Assembly: GCA_037176725.1 (NCBI GenBank)
Contig: JAZBRS010000057.1
Coordinates: 90,913,501-90,977,500, forward strand
Direction: 5' to 3'
Length of the DNA stretch: 64,000 nucleotides
DNA from: Posidonia oceanica
Lineage: Eukaryota; Streptophyta; Magnoliopsida; Alismatales; Posidoniaceae
A program made the translations under genes and the position numbers. Positions 33,831 through 44,312 of this stretch are shown here, one piece after another. The notes below the pieces were generated by a model. The model did no database searches, was not told the DNA's origin, and saw only the letters and a program-made list of their open reading frames with translations. Each line of letters begins with the position of its first letter. Within the stretch, counting starts at the first letter, position 1.

Positions 33831-35028
33831 ATGATCAAGTTTCGCTACGACGACGATGTTATCGTCGTAATGGCGGAAAATTTTGACAAGGAACCGGTCG
33901 AGGTGGTCTCTTCTGTATCCCGGCCAACTGTCCAATTTGATCCTAAGCCGTCGGATACTTTATACCGCGTTAACCGTTTTGAGCCGGTTAACTTTATCCC
34001 TCTTCTTGGGCGTGTCAGCTCTCTGGCCGTTCATTGCAACCCTTCCAGGATGGTCGAGAATGTTTGCCGTAGGTGGGGCTATGAGAAGGGAATGCCACTT
34101 GGGCGTCACGAGCAAGGGATCGCCGAGCCGGTTACTACCGAGGAACGTGAAAAGTTCCAAGGCCTGGGATATGAATGGCAACCCCGCGACGGTGAGCGCC
34201 TGAATTCGGTGAGGCGGAAGCTCGTGATCCCTCGGGATCTCACTAACTTCGTCAGCGCAGGTATTCTCGACCCGAACACGAGCCCAACAACAGCCCAGCC
34301 GGGACCATGCCAGAGCCCTGCACTGCCTACAGAGGAGTGGGTCTACATAGAGGACTGTTATTCTGATGAAAAGCAACCTGGTACGGTTGTCCCAGCACAG
34401 TCCAAAGAAGAAGTTCAGATCAGCCCTGCAATCTCCCGGTCAGTCTGCCTGGCCCTCCCCTGTCCTGATACAGCGGCAGATTCAGCATGGTTTGTGCCAG
34501 AAATGATGGTTTCATCTTCCACAGCTTCACTAGTGCCTATGACGACCATTTCAGCAGCTCCAGGATCACGAACGCCTCTACAGGCACCAACTGCCTGTCC
34601 GCCCATGGCTGTAGCCGTGTCAGCACTGAGGTTACCTTTTCCAGGGGTGCAATCAGTCAATTCAGGCGACGGCATGACTCAGCCCGCCTCATCAGTAGCT
34701 CCGCAAGCAAAGCAGGCGGCACCATCAGCCACACTGCCGTCAGCTTCAACCTATCTAATGTTGTGGAAGACCCCTGCGTTACTATAGAGAAACAACCACC
34801 ATCACACATGGTTGTCAGCGCTTCATCCCTCAGAACGACCGTCCAACTCTTGGACCATCAGAAGAGTGCCTTTGCCTCCCCTCCAACCGCAGCGCTATCC
34901 CTGTCGGCACCCCTGTCAGTGGCGTCTTTGACCAGCCTGTTCACCTCCCTGGTCCCTCCAGTGCCGCAGCCAGTCGCGCCAGGAGGGCAGTCAACCAACC
35001 AGCTAATACAGAGCAGGTACCCAGCCCA
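33831..35028 (+). pseudogene. PRO-RT linker with degenerate G-patch, frame changes
   Basis: After FRYDDD the protein keeps FEPVNFIP and a weak G-patch-like segment (GYEKGMPLGRHEQGI, about 34080-34125), known between PRO and RT in Tat elements. Then it becomes Ser/Pro/Ala-rich. The frame shifts from gag-PRO to a second frame near 34770 and to the RT frame near 35030. Two indels are the simple reading. A small intron, known between PRO and RT in Ogre, is an alternative. Confidence 0.7.
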
Positions 35029-38000
35029 GTGATATGTTTAGAAGCCAGAGCAGGCCCCGTAAGCGCAGGAACCGCTGGGCAGGATTCTGAAGAGGTTGCT
35101 TGTGCCTATTACGTCGACACACCCTCCGAAGACGAGGAAGGTGCGACTGCAGAAGCCCAGGTGGCTAACAAGCTTGAAGACTTGGAATTTCTCTTCCGGG
35201 AGCAACTCGCGGTGCTTGCTGAAGACGCCGTCGAGCAACACACACTGAAGAAAGGGAAAGCCGTGGCCACGGATCCCTCCCTGCTGCAACATCATCCCTC
35301 CGTCATGGTCTTAGAAGAAGAACTGGAGGCAGTAATCACTAGACCAGATGAGTTAATCACTTCACAGCCTAAGGATGGGTCTAGGTGGTTCGTGCGGCGC
35401 ATGCCCTGCACAAGTGGCACAGTTGGCGACAGTGCACAGTTTTGTCGCCTAGGGAACGGTTGTCCGTCTCCAGCACTCCCTGCAAGCGCACCTGAAAACG
35501 CGGAGCCTGAGACAGTACGGACAACAGCAGTAGCAGACAATGTAATCCCAGTATTCCAGGCAGTCCCAGCAGTGACAGTAGTGCCAGAGCAATCAGAACA
35601 AACAGAGCAGCCAGATCAGTCAGCGGGACCAGGGGCCACTGAAGCAGGCGTCACCCACCGAACCCACAAAAATACTCGGGTGAGTGTGACTATCCTAAGG
35701 CGTCATCCGAATCAAGAGGCAGAACTTGTCCACTCCTTCGACATCATAGATCCTACATTTGAGAAGGAGATCCTCTCAGAACTTATTGCATGTGAGGAAG
35801 AGGGGGATTTAGGCGTAGATGAGAATGATGAATCGTCGCCCGAGTTCCAGCCATATGATGACGATCCGGAAGGGCCCAACCTCCACGTCGAGGAGGAGAC
35901 AGAGGTTATCAATGTTGGCACAACTGAAGATGTTAGAGAGGTTGGCATCAGCACCCTATTGACGCCCCAAGTCAGAGCAGAGTTCATTGCATTCCTTATG
36001 GAATATGCAGACGTCTTCGCCTAGAGCTATGAAGACATGATCGGCCTTGATGTCGAGATCGTGGTGCACAACTTGCCTTTAAATCCAGACGCGAAGCCAG
36101 TAAAGCAGAAGCCCCGAAAGTGGCGACCACAATGGCTGCTCAAAATCAAGGAGGAAATCATGAAGCAGCACAGCGTTGGCTTTCTCAAGGTCATCCTCTA
36201 CCCAGAGTGGCTTGCGAATATCGTGCCAGTGCCCAAGAAGGATGGCCGAGTCCGAATTTGTATCGACTACGGGGACCTGAACAAGGCGAGTCCCAAGGAT
36301 GACTTCCCATTGCCTCATATCGACGTCCTAGTCGACAACACTGCAGGCCATAAGATGCTATCTTTCATGGACGGCTTCTCCGGCTACAATCAGATTAGAA
36401 TGGCGGAAGAGGACATGGAGAAGACCTCATTTACCACCCCCTGGGGAGTCTTTTGCTATCAGGTCATGCCATTTGGGCTCAAGAATGCCGGAGCAACATA
36501 CCAGAGGGCGATGACAGCCTTATTCCACGACCTCCTGCACCAGGAAGTCGAGGTCTACGTGGACGACATCATTGCCAAATCTAGGGAGCCCGAGGGTCAT
36601 CTTATCTGCCTCAAGAAACTCTTTGATCACCTGAGGAAATACAAGCTTCGCCTTAACCGCAGTAAATGTGTGTTCGGGGTATCATCCGGCAAGCTATTGG
36701 GCCATATCGTCAGCCAGAGGGGGATTGAAGTCGACCCAAGTAAGGCTAAGGCCATTGTGGATATTCCACCCCCTAAGACTGAGAAAGAAGTCAGAGGCCT
36801 GCTAGGGCGCCTGTAGTTCATCAGCCGGTTCATAGCGCAACTCACTCCTATTTGCGAACCAATCTTTAAGCTCCTGAAGAAGAATGCACGGATCAACTGG
36901 AGCGAGGAGTGCCAGGCTGCATTCGACAAGATTAAGCAACTCCTGATCAAGCCTCCTGTCCTGATCTCTCCTGTGCCAGGGAGACCGCTGATTCTCTATC
37001 TTTCTACCACACAGCATTCCATGGGCGCCGTCCTGGGCCAACATGATGAGACCGGTAGAAAGGAACGCGCCATCTACTACCTGAGCAAGAAGTTTAATGA
37101 ATGCGAAGCCAGATACAGTACAATGGAGAAGACCTGCCTATCCCTTGTCTGGGCTGCACAAAAACTAAGGCATTACATGATGGCACACCCAGTTCAGCTC
37201 TTATGTCGACATGATCCAATCAAATACCTTTTTCAGAAGCCAGCTATGGTAGGCAGATGTGTTAAGTGGCAGGTGTTATTGTCGCAGTATGACATCACCT
37301 TTGTCACACAGAAATCAATGAAGGGGCAAGCATTGGCAGATCATCTAGCTGACTTCCCTTTACCTAAGTACCAGCCTTTGCAAACACAGTTCCCTGATGA
37401 AGACATCCTGTTCGCAATGGAGGATTCAGAGCAGAAAAATCCTAAAGATGAGTTACAGTGGTATCTGTACTTCGATGGCGTAGTTAATAGAAGGGGCAGA
37501 GGCATCGGCGCTGTCCTATCAACGCCGCGGGGAGTTCTCATCCCCTTTGCAAGGAAGATGATATTCCCTTGCACCAACAATGAAGCGGAGTATGAAGCCT
37601 GCCTTCTGGGACTGCAAGTCGCACTCGAGCATGATGTGCGCAAGCTGCATGTGCACGGAGATGCGATGCTGGTCATATCCTAGGTTAACGACGACTGGAA
37701 GACTAAGGACCCTAAGCTGGTACCTTACCATGAATGCCTGCTAAAGCTGATAGGAGAGTTTGAAGACATCCGCTTCACTTACATGAATAGGGCCAAGAAC
37801 GCCTATGCAGATGCTTTGGCAACCCTTGCATCTTGGCTATCCATACCCGAAGGCCGTGCAGTGGACGTATTAGTCTCTCGTGTGGAACAGCCCGCACACT
37901 GCATGACTATCGAGGAGGCGTGTCCAGCAGAAGAGCTCCCCTGGTACCACGACATTAAAGTCTTCCTTGAATCCAACAGCCCTCCACCCGGCGCCTCAGC

Positions 38001-39183
38001 CACAGACAGAAAAACTCTGGCGCATTTGGCATCAAAGTATGTGATAGGGGCAGGCCATTTGTATAGAAGATCCTACAACTAGATGCTCCTACGCTGCGTA
38101 AACAAGAAGGAGGCTGACACACTTATGCTCCAAGTCCATGCAGGGACCTGCGGTCCTCACATGAATGGTGTGCTGCTGACAAAGAAGATCATGCTCCAAG
38201 GTTACTTCTGGTCAACCATGGAGGCAGACTGCTGCCAATTTGTGCGCAAGTGCCACAACTGCCAGATCCATGGGAACTTCATACACGCACCCCCGCAAGA
38301 ACTGCACAGCATGTCTTCGCCTTGGCCTTTCTCCACCTGGGGGATCGATGTCACTGGCGCCATACACCCACCAGCTTCCAACGGTCATCGCTACATTCTG
38401 GTGGCGATCGACTACTTCACCAAGTGGGTGGAAGCGGCCTCCTACAAAATGGTAACTGCCGTGGCCACCGAAAAGTTTATCAGAAATAATATCATAGCCC
38501 GATATGGGGTCCCGCATGCGTTTGTCTCTGATAACGGTACAAACTTCATTGCCAAGAGGATCGGAGAGTACCTACAAGGCTTCCACATCAAGCATCACCG
38601 ATCCTCGCCTTATAGGCCACAGATGAATGGCGCGGTAGAGTCTGCTAACAAGAACCTTGTTAAAATCATGAAAAAGATGGCAGAAACCCACAAGGACTGG
38701 CATGACAAGCTTCCGTACGCACTCTGGGCGTACAGGACATCAATCCGAACCTCAACAAGGGCTACCCCGTATTCTCTAGTATACGGCATGGAGGCAGTGC
38801 TGCCTGTTGAAGTAGAGATCCCCTCACTACGGGTCCTACGAGAAGTCGAGCTGGAAGAAGCAGAATGGGTCGAAGACCGTCGCCTCCAGTTAAACCTGAT
38901 TGATGAGCATAGGCTGCAAGCCATACATCATGCTCAGTGCTACCAGAAGCGCTCGGCCAGAGCATACTTGAAGAAGGTTAGGCCCAGAAGCTTCAATCCA
39001 GGGGATATGGTCCTTCGAGCCATCCATCTCCCCGACGGCCGAGGGAAATTCCAGCCCAACTGGCGTGGCCCCTTCCTAATCAAGCAGATCTTCTCCGGCA
39101 GCGCAGCAGTCCTTGAGGACATGGATCAGGTCGAGCAGTCTGAGCCGGTCAACTTATGCTACCTCAAGCAGTACTACCAGTAG
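35029..39183 (+). pseudogene. pol: pol of Element 2: acidic linker-RT-RNH-aRNH-integrase, four in-frame stops
   Basis: One frame spans the whole stretch. An acidic linker (35029-35940) precedes RT, with VRICIDYGDLNKASPKDDFP, SFMDGFSGYNQ and the YVDD box. RNH1 has LYLSTTQHSMG, lacking the catalytic Asp. aRNH has YFDG, NNEAEYE, HGDAM and YADAL. The integrase zinc finger is H...H...CVRKCHNC-like (FVRKCHNCQ) and complete. The DDE triad lies in GIDVTG, SDNGTNF and GAVESANK, and the C-terminal domain ends CYLKQYYQ. Stops are TAG at 36022-36024 (in VFA*SYED, Trp expected), 36814-36816, 37681-37683 and 38080-38082. The last three replace Gln codons that Element 1 keeps. There are no frameshifts across 4.1 kb, so loss is by point transitions only. 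Confidence 0.95.
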
Positions 39184-40896
39184 CCTGCCACCGCCTTGCA
39201 CACCTTTCCCTTCCCGCCTCTTGCATTCCTTCTTTCCCCTGCATTTTAGGTTAGTTTACTTTTCAGCAAGAAGTTGTGAGTGCACTATGTACATCGCTAT
39301 CATAGGCTCGATGATGAAAATCGGAGATGCTTGCCTGCTCTGGAAGAAGTACCCTCTACCTCACCTGACACTACTTCGATATCCTAACCAGTGAGGAAGC
39401 CACCATCCAAGGAGGACAGACGAAATGTCTAAACTCTTCCAAGACCTACGCCTCAAGAGGAAGAAAACAATCCTAGGATGTGAGAGAGTGTGAGCAAGAC
39501 CCGCATGCCTTAGCCTAGCCCCCACAGAAAACTAGAAGGCAAAGACAGGAGTTAACCCTGGAGATAGAGGTGTGTAGTACAGCCTCGTCCCTCCAACTTG
39601 CCTTGGGGAGGATCCACATTCACGCCTACAAATCCACAAGCTATGCAAAGCCTAGCCCCTTCGGCCTCAGAACCAGGCGCCCATTACCTCTAAGCCTGGG
39701 ACAGCGGAAGCTTGCAAAAGAAAAAAAAGAAAGAGAAGGAAAGAAAAAGCAAAGCAAAAAAAAGAGGAGAAAGAAAGAAAGAAGAAAGAAAGCAAAAAAA
39801 AAAAGGAGAAGAGAGAGCAAAAATAAAGAAAAAAAAAGCAACTCCAAAAAGAAAAGGCAAGCAACATGATCCCGTCCCTTAAAGAGGAACCAGATTTGCG
39901 CCTGGGAAATACATAAATCCTATGTGGCCCAACCACTTATCCCAGCCACTACCAGACACCCATCTTCCCCCCAGGCTAGGGATAGGAGAAAATACTACAC
40001 ACCTATGTGGGAGCAAAAAAAAAGGGAGACGAGAAAAAATGGAAAGAGTAGGTGTAGCTCTTTGAGAGTTTGGCATGGAGCCCGTCCTCACTACGCCACC
40101 ATCCAAGCACCCATAACACCCTTTCCAGAGCGCCACCAACAGTTAGGAATCCAAGTAGAGTCTGGTGAGTCAGAGACCGCTCCGTCCTTTGCAGCAGGCA
40201 TCAAGCACTTTGTATGCTGAGGGCGATAGATTTAGCATAGAGCATGCATGCATCTATTCACAATCAAATCATCACCACCCCCTTTCCTCCCACTCTGCAA
40301 GGCTCGGCTCAGCACTGGGACAGTACTTCTGCCAAGGCAGGTTGACTGCCTCCAAGCTTCAGATCAGCTAATCACTGCCAGTCCAGCAGCCGAGAGAAGG
40401 CATCAACAGCCAGAGACAGGGCGGCCACTCCAGAGGTAGCAGGACAACCTTGGCACCCCCCTTGGGCCGTTGGGTCTGCGCAATCAGGCGCCACCCCTAA
40501 CCCCTGTGTGATTTCGCTCTGGGCGGACGAAGTCTCTTTCTCGCCTGTCCCCTTTGCTCCGTACAGGACAAGGACAAGCGTGCCTCCTTTGTAACTTTGT
40601 TCCAGACAAACGAAGCCCCCTTCCCTTGTCTCCTCGCTCCGCACGGACGAGGACAAGGGTGCCCTTTTGTGTGGCCTCGCCTTGTACAGGCGGTGCACCC
40701 TTTGCTTAGCTGAATGTGCTTGAATTCTATGGTCTGATTGCTAGCTGTAGCGTTTGAACTGCTTTATCAGCTTTATATGCACATCTGCTTCTCTGTCTGC
40801 CAGTGTTATGCGCCTGTATATGCTCCAGATTGATGAATCAGTTTTGGCTACAGGTACTTGAAGATTTCGCACCAGTTGTCTGCATCCTCGCCTGTC
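39184..40896 (+). other. Spacer between integrase and the DUF7745-like ORF of Element 2
   Basis: No gene. Blocks match the Element 1 spacer (39305-39430; 40060-40170; 40720-40870). A purine tract lies at 39714-39852. About 40,370-40,700 holds a non-matching GC-richer insert with repeated GGACAAGGACAAG-like words and ACGAAGCCCCC motifs. Confidence 0.65.
39714..39852 (+). repeat. A/G polypurine tract upstream of the Element 2 extra ORF
   Basis: Mostly A with scattered G and a few C. It is the positional counterpart of 3445-3563 in Element 1. Confidence 0.75.
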
Positions 40897-42099
40897 ATGG
40901 GTTTCCCCACCTTGCTGACCCCAGCACATTGCTCCGAGACCCTCCGAGGATGGATTGCCATGCTCACCGAAGCTGACCATGAAAAGCTGAGCCTGTGGGG
41001 CATCCCACCCAGACTTCTGGAAGCTGCTGATGTGGAGGTCAGCCGACACCTTTTGTGTGCTGCTGCAAGGTTCTGGAAACTAGCGCACCACGTCTTCCGC
41101 TTTGGAAGAACGGAGTTAACACTTACACTGGAAGAGGTGCGCCGAATCTGCGGCTTCTCCACGCTCATGGGACCTGCTGTGTTCATGAAGCGTTCTGGCT
41201 ATGTTACCGTCCTGAGGCAGCTTACGGGGTTCTCTGCACAAATATGCGAAAAAAGACTGGTCTGCATCGACGGACCCGCGCCTGCCCTTCGCCTGAACTA
41301 TTTTGAAGAAGTCTCCAAGAAGTGCACTGAACTAGGAGATGAACTGTGGCTTCGCGGCTTTGTCACCCGTTTCCTGGGTGAGCTGATTTTCAGTCATGAC
41401 TGGATGACTGTAGCTATTGAAGTTGCGGAGATCGCCCTTGCTGTGGTGACCCGCCAAATCGACCTGGCACCTGTCGTCTTGGCTGAGACGTACCGCGGAC
41501 TGGACCGCATTTCGCACCGCTGCCGCCACTTTCATGGTTGTGGGGCCCTGGTACAAGTGTGGATAGCCGGACACCTGGAGGTAGACATCCTGCACCCCCA
41601 GAAGCATGCATTTGAGACGTACTGCAGCAGCGGCCACGCCAATACCATCAAAACTGTCCGCGAGGAATACGAAAGGTTGGAACAACTGACTGATGATGCA
41701 ATAACTTGGCGTATCATCCCATCTGCGGCGGAGCCCTTCACCGTCTTCTTCGGCGCCCGCGACATGCGTCTGGTTGTCCTACCAGGGTTCACTGAGGGCG
41801 TGGAGTACCACCCCATCTGGGTTATGCGACAATTTGGCCTCCGCCAAGGAGCATTTGTTGACAGCACCGCACCAAGGCTAGTCCAGCCCTATCCTTACAG
41901 CACAGTTGCACCCACAACGGAGTTAGCAGAGCTCCTGCGCCATGGTGTAAAATCCACAGACATTGCAGCAGCAAGGGGCTCAGGGTGTACTCCTGAGCAT
42001 CTGACTGAAGTGTAGGGGCTCTGGCCCATTGATGAGATCCCACCTGGCGCACCTCTGTTCCTTGACACTAGGAAGTCGAAGAAGGCCCGAACTGACTAG
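40897..42099 (+). pseudogene. DUF7745-like ORF of Element 2, one in-frame stop near the end
   Basis: The ATG at 40897 aligns with the start in Element 1 (M-x-FPTL), giving 400 codons to TAG 42097-42099, the same length. An upstream in-frame ATG at 40858 would add 13 residues but has no counterpart. TAG at 42013-42015 replaces the Gln codon of Element 1 (EVQ) and would remove the last 28 residues, including the basic tail KSKKARTD. Motifs match Element 1: FRFGRTELTLTLEEVRRICG, WLRGFVTRFLGELIF, VVLAETYRGL, HFHGCGALVQVW and WRIIP. In the run LKAADVEVSRHLLCAAVRFWK, eight of ten codon differences from Element 1 are synonymous. The product and reaction are unknown. Confidence 0.85.
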
Positions 42100-42733
42100 G
42101 GCATCTACATCTGCATACCCCTTTTTGAGTCTTGCTGTACTCTGTTCTGCCTGTTATAGGCATGTAATCAAGACTTTGTTAATGCAAGGGTGTTTTGTAC
42201 CATGTGCTTATGTGCTTGGTTTGGCTTCCATAACATGATGCATGCATGGTCTTACAGTCATATCTTCAGCATATTTCTTCAGCCCCTCGGAATCACGAGA
42301 GGGGCACCATCAGAACCTGACAGCTCAGAAACAACTATCAACACAATCAGCACCAAAGGAAGCTACAAGAAGACCTTGCTTTCCACTTGGATGCCAGAAT
42401 CTCTGCAGACCAGCACCGTCAACATAGGCAAAAACCGCCAAGCGCTCCCGGCTGGGCTTCCGCCGGGCTGATACCCCTAACTATCCGGCGATGAGTCTGT
42501 CAACTCATCACTAGGCTGGTAGCCCTAACTACTCGTTTGACAAGCACGTCAGCTTAGTCTATCGCTTTTTCGATGCCACGGGCGCTTCAGTTGTCCCCTG
42601 GTATCCTCCCTGATACCAGGGGCATCTTTTTCCGCTGCCCCGTGATATCACATCTCTAGCTGCATCTAGGCTGGCACACCTAACTCTCGCGGGCTCATCC
42701 ATCTCTTTGCTCCACTTTGGGATCTTGGTGCCC
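42100..42733 (+). other. 3' UTR of Element 2 before the hairpin array
   Basis: Non-coding; partly matches 5485-5890. It includes GATGAGTCTGTCAACTCATC (7-bp arms, 42491-42510), GGCTGGTAGCCCTAACTACTCG and the 11-bp hairpin at 42595-42622. These resemble the repeat hairpins that follow. Confidence 0.65.
42595..42622 (+). other. 11-bp hairpin, counterpart of the Element 1 hairpin
   Basis: CCCCTGGTATC (42595-42605) pairs perfectly with GATACCAGGGG (42612-42622) around the loop CTCCCT. The arms are shared with 5864-5890; the loop differs. Confidence 0.85.
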
Positions 42734-43681
42734 ATCCAACCTTTGCGGTCGGTGGGTCCGAAACCTATCCTTTCCGGTCGATAAGTCTGTAACTTATCAT
42801 CCAACCTTTGCGGTCGATGGGTCCGAAACCTATCCTTTCCGGTCGATAAGTCCGAAACTTATCATCCAACCTTTGCGGTCGATGGGTCCGAAACCTATCC
42901 TTTCCGGTCGATAAGTCCGTAACTTATCATCCAACCTTTGCGGTTGATAGGTCCGAAACCTATCCTTTCCGGTCGATAAGTCCGTAACTTATCATCCAAC
43001 CTTTGCGGTCGATGGGTCCGAAACCTATCCTTTCCGGTCGATAAGTCTGTAACTTATCATCCAACCTTTGCGGTCGATGGGTCCGAAACCTATCCTTTCC
43101 GGTCGATAAGTCCGAAACTTATCATCCAACCTTTGCGGTCGATGGGTCCGAAACCTATCCTTTCCGGTCGATAAGTCCGAAACTTATCATCCAACCTTTG
43201 CGGTCGATGGGTCCGAAACCTATCCTTTCCGGTCGATAAGTCCGAAACTTATCATCCAACCTTTGCGGTCGATGGGTCCGAAACCTATCCTTTCCGGTCG
43301 ATAAGTCCGAAACTTATCATCCAACCTTTGCGGTCGATGGGTCCGAAACCTATCCTTTCTGGTCGATAAGTCCAAAACTTATCATCCAACCTTTGCAGTC
43401 GATGGGTCCGAAACCTATCCTTTTTGGTCGATAAGTCCGTAACTTATCATCCAACCTTTGCGGTCGATGGGTCCGAAACCTATCCTTTCCGGTCGATAAG
43501 TTCGAAACTTATCATCCAACCTTTGCGGTCGATGGGTCCGAAACCTATCCTTTCCGGTCGATAAGTCCGTAACTTATCATCCAACCTTTGCGGTCGATAG
43601 GTCCGAAACCTATCCTTTCCGGTCGATAAGTCCGTAACTTATCATCCAACCCTTGCAGTCGATGGATCCAAAACCTATCCT
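42734..43681 (+). repeat. 65-bp tandem array, about 15 units, each encoding two stem-loops
   Basis: ATCCAACCTTTGCGG recurs every 65 bases from 42734 to 43644. Each unit holds GATAAGTCCGAAACTTATC (or CCGTA loop; 7-bp arms) and GATGGGTCCGAAACCTATC. In the second, a G.T pair becomes A-T in the GATAGGT variants near 42955 and 43605. Units are nearly identical, so the array is young or homogenised. It occupies the position of the diverged Element 1 arrays. Confidence 0.95.
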
Positions 43682-44299
43682 CTGTCGTTCGCCCCCTTCT
43701 TTTGCTGGCTCCCTCGGCAAAAGATGCCCTCGTTTCTTTCGCGCGGAATTTTTGCCCCCCTTTGTTTCGCGCCAATCTAGTCGTCTGCTTGCTTCCTCGG
43801 GCGATGACAAGCTGCCCTTCATTCTCTGGGCTAGCAGCCCAAACTGCTCGGATGACACCCGTCACCCTGTCTGGCGTCCTTTTATTTGGGCTGATAACCC
43901 TAACTATCCGGTGAGGAGTCCGTCAACTCATCATTCATTGCACCAGCACTCATCAGCACGGCCTCATCCTTTACCATATCTGCATCATGCATTGTTGCAT
44001 ATTGGTTCAATGTCAACATTAACAGCAGCATATTTACATTGCATCGGCATTGCATTGTCATCACATTGCATTACATCAGCATTCGCATCTGCACTAACAT
44101 TCGCATTAGCATCTGCATTAGCATGCATTGCGCCGCATCTACATTCGCATCTCCATTCGCATTCGCATTTTGGCAACGGTTCATGACTTCTAGCGCATCT
44201 GTCGGAATAGTGCCCACGCCTACATACTTCGCGCCCGCCGGTTCGAGTGGGGTGTCTTGTCAACCCTGAGCAGCGGCCTTGCTTCCCTTGACCTCGCTC
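43682..44299 (+). other. 3' UTR between the array and the polypurine tract
   Basis: No gene. It includes GGCTAGCAGCCCAAACTGCTCGG and GGCTGATAACCCTAACTATCCGG, single hairpins of the same style. GCATT/CATCTGCATT word repeats follow (43,980-44,175), then the conserved lead-in GGGGTGTCTTGTCAACCCTG. Confidence 0.65.
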
Positions 44300-44312
44300 A
44301 GGGAGGGGCATC
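44300..44312 (+). promoter_or_regulatory. Polypurine tract of Element 2
   Basis: AGGGAGGGGCATC immediately before TGTAGACACCCC, identical to the tract of Element 1. Confidence 0.92.

Noticed and set aside
33831..35028. Separate novel gene between PRO and RT of Element 2
   Set aside because: It continues PRO with a G-patch-like segment and then low-complexity linker. Frame changes are better explained by indels or a short intron.
42734..43681. CRISPR array
   Set aside because: The 65-bp units are contiguous with no unique spacers, there are no cas genes, and the setting is a plant retrotransposon 3' UTR.
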